DNA of 64,000 nucleotides, taken from NCBI GenBank assembly GCA_028023455.1, contig JAQFVV010000072.1:3308501-3372500 (forward strand), given 5' to 3'. Source of the stretch: Epiperipatus broadwayi (lineage: Eukaryota; Onychophora; Udeonychophora; Euonychophora; Peripatidae). Positions 58,861 to 64,000 of the stretch are shown here, one piece after another (the stretch's first letter is position 1; each line of letters begins with the position of its first letter). The notes under the pieces are model-generated. The model did not search any database. It had not been told where the DNA came from and worked only from the letters and a program-made list of their open reading frames with translations. The translations under genes and the position numbers were made by a program.

Positions 58861-59122
58861 CAACTTCACTAAATCATAGAAAGTTTTGGTTTACACTTGT
58901 AGTTATCTCACTTATCTGGACCCCAAAATATATTTATTAAATCATTCTTGTACAATCAGTACATGTTTATTTGCTTATAAAAGAACAAAAATATTTAATC
59001 TGGCAACGATAGCTTAGTTTTTGTTGACATCAAATGAAAATAAACAAGCAAATATAGTTTTAATAGGTATTGATAACTTTTGCACATACATTCCTAAGTT
59101 CTTTTATTAAATGTTATTTTTA

Positions 59123-59224
59123 GTCAAGCGTTGGTGGTCGAGTGATCAGCGCAGCAACCTTACAAGCAGTTGTCCCGGGTTTGCGGGTTAGCTTCCCAGT
59201 CGATGCTTTGACACATGAAAAAAA
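59123..59224 (+). mobile_element. SINE-1 with 14-bp target-site duplication
   Basis: Flanked by aaatgttattttta (59109-59122 and 59225-59238). Head GCGTTGG ... CGATGC; A box TGGTCGAGTGATCAGCGC; B box damaged (GGGTTAGCTTCCC). A-run tail. Older or more mutated than the 57.6-kb copy. Confidence 0.85.
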
Positions 59225-59389
59225 AAATGTTATTTTTAAGTGGTCATCACTGATGAAAGATTTTAAATCCAATAACAATAAAAAAAGAAATTTTATATAT
59301 ATGTGTGCGTTGTAAATAAAATTTTATAAAACTTTAATGTGTTATGTTTTTATTTCCTTAATCTGTCTATGCATTTGTTGTGTTTAGTG

Positions 59390-60460
59390 GGATATTTTCT
59401 GTGTCCTGCCTTATTATGGTCAGGTGCTCTACATATATGTCACAGCTCCACTTTATGTTGTCTGCTATCATAAGTTTTCTCATTACTTTAGAGTAGTTTA
59501 CTGATGGCTAGCTCTCACAATACTCTGTTGTTGTATGACCCCAGATTCCAAAGAATCCAATTATGAGAGCATCTATAAAGATTTTATATCCCTTTTCCTC
59601 AAGAAAGTGCCCTGGCAGCATATTTCATGATTCTACTTTCTTCCAAAGCATTTGCACTATCTTCAAAAGGAACTGCTACATTGATGCTGATGTTTTTGTT
59701 TTCTTCATTAATTACTACATGTTCAGACATAGATCACTGTTCCAGCCTATGATGGCTTTATTAAGCCAGATGTGATGGGCACATGCAGCTCTAGTGAATA
59801 GCATCACAGTAAGCCGTAATGGCTAACATGTTTGATCTGCAGTGGTTCAGGAGCTATGAGAGCATTTCCATTTGTTATCCACATCTTCCATACCTCCTGT
59901 CCCTGGCTGCAAATTTCTTCATTCAATTCACCTTGTGAATAAATCTCCAATCTGAAAATCTTAAAAATTTGCCACAGTATGTAAAGTAATTGGAGAAAGG
60001 GGGACCATCGAGCCAGAATGAATACTTTACCCTGGTAAGATTGCTGCATAGTAAGCCTGTATGGCATTACACATTTTTCTTCTACTTTGTATGGTTTAAC
60101 TGGCAAGTCATTGTGTTGAATACAATATAGGTGCTGCTGTCTCCAGTTAATGTTTATTTTTGTTTTGAATCTCCTCATCAGTGACCAAGAGTGTGTCAAC
60201 ACATTGGTTATATCCAGTGTTTCGGTACAAAAGATTCCAGTAGTAGATCCATTTAAATATTCTGTACTATTCTGAGGTAGGGCTTTTCATTTTCATATGG
60301 ATCACCGACCTAAGAAGCTCTCCTGCCAACATACTTATTGTGTTAGATTTCAGCATTTTATATTGCCCCTGTACCAGCTTGCAGATAACACTGAAAATGA
60401 ATGTTGGAATCAAATTCATCCCCTCTTCTTTATATCCTATATATAGGCTATTCATAGAAA
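59390..60460 (-). pseudogene. unidentified coding remnant
   Basis: G+C content and codon-like texture rise here and the minus strand holds a chain of open blocks: 60455-60267, 60202-59804 (132 codons, the longest), then frameshifted pieces to about 59390. Legible patches include WRQQHLYCIQHNDLPVKPYK, LARWSPFLQLLYILW, YSQGELNEEI and, downstream, IKWSCDIYVEHLT. There is no signal peptide, zinc finger or polymerase box. I do not recognise the family. Stops and frameshifts show it is dead. It could be part of a large mobile element or an endogenised viral gene; the sequence alone does not decide. Confidence 0.5.
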
Positions 60461-60861
60461 CTCTGAGGTAAATTAAATCATTGTTTGATATCAGAGCACA
60501 GGAGTCTTACCAAAAAATTTTAGTGCACTCTTAGACGATATGCCATTCCACAGGTGAAATGCAATTCAGGGGAGCACACTGCATTTAACAGCATTGTTAA
60601 ACTGTACCCCACAATCTCCTAGGATATAGAAGTAATGAAAGTATTGGTGTGACTTTGTATTATATATCCAGAGATTTAAACATCAAATCTGTCCATTATT
60701 TCACAATAAGCCAAAATTTCCTTATAAATACCATAATTATGTACAAATTGGTTTACAAATAAATGTGAAACTACCGGTGCCTGTATAATATATATTACAT
60801 TAATATTCTCACAGATAAATGATGAATTCATAGTATTAATAAATAGTGATGTTTTAGTACA

Positions 60862-60925
60862 GTAATATATATATATATATATATATATATACTGTACTAT
60901 TACTGATATATATATATATATATAT
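60862..60925. repeat. TA-repeat palindromes
   Basis: Two runs of (AT)n, one inside cagtaatatata...tatatactg and one inside ctgatatata...tatatcag. Slippage-prone sequence, not a terminator. Confidence 0.85.
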
Positions 60926-61589
60926 ATATCAGGAATGAAGGCTTCATGTATTGAACAGAATGAGTGCTTCCATAGAAGAATTCACTAAAAAGATCAAATG
61001 CTTTAATTAAAATTCAATTTTAAAAATTTACTAAAATATGTACACATTCAACCTCACAAAATCAATCCAAAACTGTAGTAAGAATAATAATTACATTAGT
61101 GGATATAAACTATTTTGCCAAATGCAAAAAAAATTCTCTATACTATTTTGCTAAACATAAAAAATGAAGAATAAGCTACTCATTATTTTTTGTGTGGAAT
61201 TTCTGTTGACTTAATTTTTTTACCAATAGTTGAATTGTTTTTATATAGGGCAAATAATGAGTTTGACCATTACATTATTCATTGATTATAAGAAGTTCAA
61301 ATAATGCTAAAATATAATTAATAGTTAAAAATTAAGAATATTAAAAGCATTTAGAAAATAAAAATATCTTGTTACCGTATTATCTATAATTAAACTAGTT
61401 GCAGTGTGACTTGTAATATGTATATATTAGCTATTACATAAAAATTGTTGCGGCAAGTAAAATAAAAACATTATTAAAAAAAAGATTATGTAGTGTGCTT
61501 CATTCCCAAAAAAGGCATGCTTCATCACTGATATAATACATATAATTAAAAACCAGTCAACACTTTAACATTCCCAATATCAATAACAA

Positions 61590-61760
61590 TTTACAACCCC
61601 CCCCCAAAAAAAAATAACACCCCCCCCTTTTAAAAAAAAATATATATATATAAGAGAGAGAGAGAGAGAAAGAAAGAAGAAAAAAAAAAAGGGGGAGGAG
61701 CATTTTTTTAAAAAATAAAAAAAAAGAAAAAAAATATTTAAAAATTTTTTTTTCCCCCAA
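61590..61760. repeat. low-complexity poly-C / poly-A / GA tract
   Basis: C8-9 and A8-9 runs, then (TA)n, (GA)n and A-runs. The hydrophobic peptide frames across it are artefacts of composition. Confidence 0.85.
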
Positions 61761-62167
61761 ATTTTATACATTATTTTCTGAATTTTGAGATTGGGGAATT
61801 GTAGTTGTAATTATATGTTTAATTACTTCCATATCTAATATTAATTATTAAATGTTTTTGGGAAAAATCAAACTTATTTAAATTTTCCAAATTCATTCAA
61901 TTGTTAATAGCATATAGATTAGTATATAACAAAACATTTTGAGTGGTACTATTTCTCTCTTCTTCAGCATTGACCAATGGGAATACTAGCAAAGAAATCA
62001 AACCTGGAATTTTTAGATTCTTGAATAATGGAATTTGGAGGCAATGCTTTGATATCAGGTTTGATTTTCTTGCCAGTATCATCACTGATTAAGTCAGTAA
62101 TACTAGAAAAAAAAAATGAATAAAAAGAAAAAAATTGAATTTAGCAGCCAAAGTTAGAAGATATAAA

Positions 62168-62208
62168 AGTTCTGAAGAAGATTGCTGGGGCAATCGAAAC
62201 TGTAAACT
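62168..62208 (+). ncRNA. hammerhead-like motif, family D, with stem I
   Basis: AGTT (62168-62171) pairs with AACT (62205-62208). CTGAAGA is at 62172-62178, then one extra A, stem II GATTGC/GCAATC with loop TGGG, GAAA (62196-62199), CTGTA. Stem I is fully paired in this copy. Followed by gtaaataaagcattgtgta, as at 39.5 kb. Confidence 0.45.
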
Positions 62209-62279
62209 AAAAAAGAAGTTGGTAAATAAAGCATTGTGTAAGTAAAGTACATGGATGATTTAGTATTATATGGTAAAAG

Positions 62280-62420
62280 AATACTATTAACAGTTGAATG
62301 TATTTGGCAAGTTTAGTGTTTGAATTTTTTTAAAAATATTTAACAATTAACATTAGATGCTGGAAATACTCCAACATATAATTACAAATACATACATGCA
62401 GATTTAAGTATGAACTTTTA
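62280..62420 (+). repeat. SINE-3 tail fragment
   Basis: ctattaacagttgaatgtat, gtttgaattttttt, gatgctggaaatactccaac, as in other SINE-3 copies. Confidence 0.6.
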
Positions 62421-62429
62421 AAATAAACA

Positions 62430-64000
62430 CTAAAATAAAATTTTAAAATAGGAAAGTCTTGGTAACCTACCCAGCCTTTTAAATTTTAATAAAAATTAAT
62501 ACTTAAATGGCTTTACTGCTTGAGAGTTCCTAGGAAGTTTGGAATGCCAGAAGTGAACTGGGCACCGTTTGAGGACCTAATCTCCAAAATTTGACCACCA
62601 TATGGAAGACAATTTATTGTAATCTTGAATAATCAGTGTTTACCACAAACAGATAGAATTTCCAAAATTTTTGGCTTTTGCATTACCATATGATAACAGT
62701 GATTATTCAAGTTTATTGCAGATTGCATTAGAATATAGAACTGCTCTCGTTTATAATACTGCAGTATGTTAAAGAATCAAGTAATGTTCTGTTTATACTA
62801 TTTTAAACACTCTAATAAAAATCACTTTCACAATTAGTATAAGTAATAAAAGTAGAATTCAGATGTTTGTCAAATCTATCTCCAGTTGTATATCCACATG
62901 CATTTTTACCAATACTATAATCAAAAGATAGCACTTGGTTACTGTTATGCCATTATGCTATAGTGTTAAACTTCCATCTTAAGATTTATTTCCAGCTTTT
63001 GTCTTCAAGAAGGAAGACCAAGATTCAAAGTTGGAACTAACGAACTTATTTATTTAGCAGCAACTATTTACTTATCTATTTTATTCAAGTAAATATCCTG
63101 ATATTAAAAAAAAAATTTCAAGGTTTTGAATCCAAGCTAATTCACTTGTCTAATTATATAGATCTGACATCAGTCAGTTTCTAGAGTCTAAAAAATCTTC
63201 TACTGTTTGGTTAGTGATAATAGTATCAATAACATCACTTGACTGCTATTCAAGCAAATGCATAACTTTCAGTTTTGAATCCCAGATTTCATTAATAAGG
63301 GGAAAAGCCAGAAGCAAGTTCGAAGATGGAGATTTTGAAGTGCTATAAATATGGTGTTCAATGATAACTCAAGCTCACAATAAAATGGATTTAGAGTAGA
63401 GTGAAAATAGGTACCCTTGAAAGAATCAGAGAAAATCATGTGACATTGCTGTTGGTACCTGTAAATTGTTTAAACAAGTAAGACCTTAAGCTTAATAACA
63501 TAGTGAACTCTGTCCCTTGACCACCCACAATCAAAGTGAAATGTCGAATGAGAATTTCTACATAGGCAGGAATTTCTTTCAGATAGTTAGATTACAGCCA
63601 ATCCTGCAAGAACTCCAACTTTTGGTCAGTGAAGATATCTTTTCTTAAATGAAAGGGTAAAAATCACAAGTTGTGATAACTAATGGAGAAATGTCACATA
63701 TCTTCACTTTTGTCATATTAAGAAAAACTTAACAATTCCATTTTCCACATATATCAATAGACCATAAATCTGGAGATTTACTGGTAAATGACAGGATTAA
63801 ATAAAGCCATATCTCAACATATATATATATTTCCACCATATTTGTGATTCTCACAATGCAATATGAACAATTTCAAAAAAGTAAATAAAATCTTTCAAAA
63901 TTGACAATAGTAATACATGTATATATTTATTACATATATGTTATACATATTTTCACTATGTATGTACAAATGTATACACACTTATAAATATGTAAATATT
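62430..64000. other. unassigned A+T-rich DNA with one decayed hammerhead-like patch
   Basis: At about 63283-63330 ttaataaggggaaaagcc, agaag, caagttcgaagatggagatt resembles a heavily mutated family C ribozyme and its downstream agattttgaagtgct. Nothing else recognised. Confidence 0.4.

Noticed and set aside
61557-61771. Hydrophobic open frames in two registers
   Set aside because: They are translations of poly-A/poly-C/GA low-complexity DNA.
1-64000. CRISPR arrays, operons, Shine-Dalgarno sites, bacterial terminators
   Set aside because: None seen, and the SINE/LINE content shows the DNA is eukaryotic, so these categories do not apply.

Overview
This window looks like invertebrate (metazoan) nuclear DNA. 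It is strongly A+T-rich, roughly 70% by eye (not counted). No reading frame longer than about 155 codons survives, and I find no intact host gene, rRNA gene or CRISPR array. Every recognisable coding trace belongs to a transposable element: three families of broken LINE, one Tigger/pogo-like transposase remnant, one poorly conserved LINE palm fragment and one coding remnant I cannot name. I cannot place the clade. Core-promoter-like motifs and the repeat mix would fit an arthropod or another invertebrate, but that is weak.

The most remarkable content is a dense set of type I hammerhead ribozyme (HHR) motifs inside small non-coding repeats. I find at least 12 copies with an intact CUGANGA/GAAA/NUH core, plus about a dozen degenerate ones, spread from 5.9 kb to 63.3 kb on both strands. 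They fall into five sequence families, called A to E here. Family A (5826-6242, 9966-10566, 13637-13800, 16319-17085, 21010-21385, 42384-42942 and remnants) forms long palindromes or half-palindromes, with an HHR in each arm and a tRNA-like B box at the outer end. Family B (21801-22062, 26960-27310, 36759-37443, 41724-42291 and fragments) has a GUC-cleaving HHR with a long extended stem I. Family C (53137-53984) and the related family E (47128-47614) are head-to-tail repeats of about 412 and 370 bp. Family D (39.5, 51.25 and 62.17 kb) is HHR-like with one conserved extra A. Several elements have exact target-site duplications of 9-14 bp. Two sit inside LINE copies, so the empty-site sequence can be read off directly. 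Structurally they resemble retrozymes and the ribozyme-bearing terminal repeats of Penelope-like elements. No Penelope reverse transcriptase or GIY-YIG domain is recognisable here, so they would depend on enzymes encoded elsewhere.

Layout. 0-5 kb: A+T-rich DNA with a LINE-1 3' fragment (minus) and tRNA-derived SINEs. 5-15 kb: family A palindromes, SINEs and a duplicated 180-bp repeat. 15.8-19.4 kb: a LINE-1 copy (minus) split by a family A palindrome, followed by two LINE-3 3' ends (plus). 19.6-27.4 kb: small family B inversions and a 1.14-kb Tigger-like DNA transposon. 28-29.3 kb: LINE-1 (plus). 29.5-36 kb: mostly unassigned, with an LTR/promoter-like patch and a SINE. 36.4-43.9 kb: SINE-3, two large family B elements, one family D element and a family A palindrome. 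44.5-50.6 kb: LINE-2 (plus), a 626-bp MITE, the intact family E element and a LINE-2 3' end (minus). 52.9-54.2 kb: LINE-3 (minus) split by family C. 54-64 kb: unassigned DNA, three SINEs and the unidentified coding remnant.

Functional reading (inference): the three LINE families could have mobilised the SINEs. The HHR elements look like products of reverse transcription of processed, possibly circular, ribozyme RNAs. Twin-priming-like inversion would explain their inverted ends and palindromes. Family labels (LINE-1/2/3, SINE-1/2/3, A-E) are local to this window.
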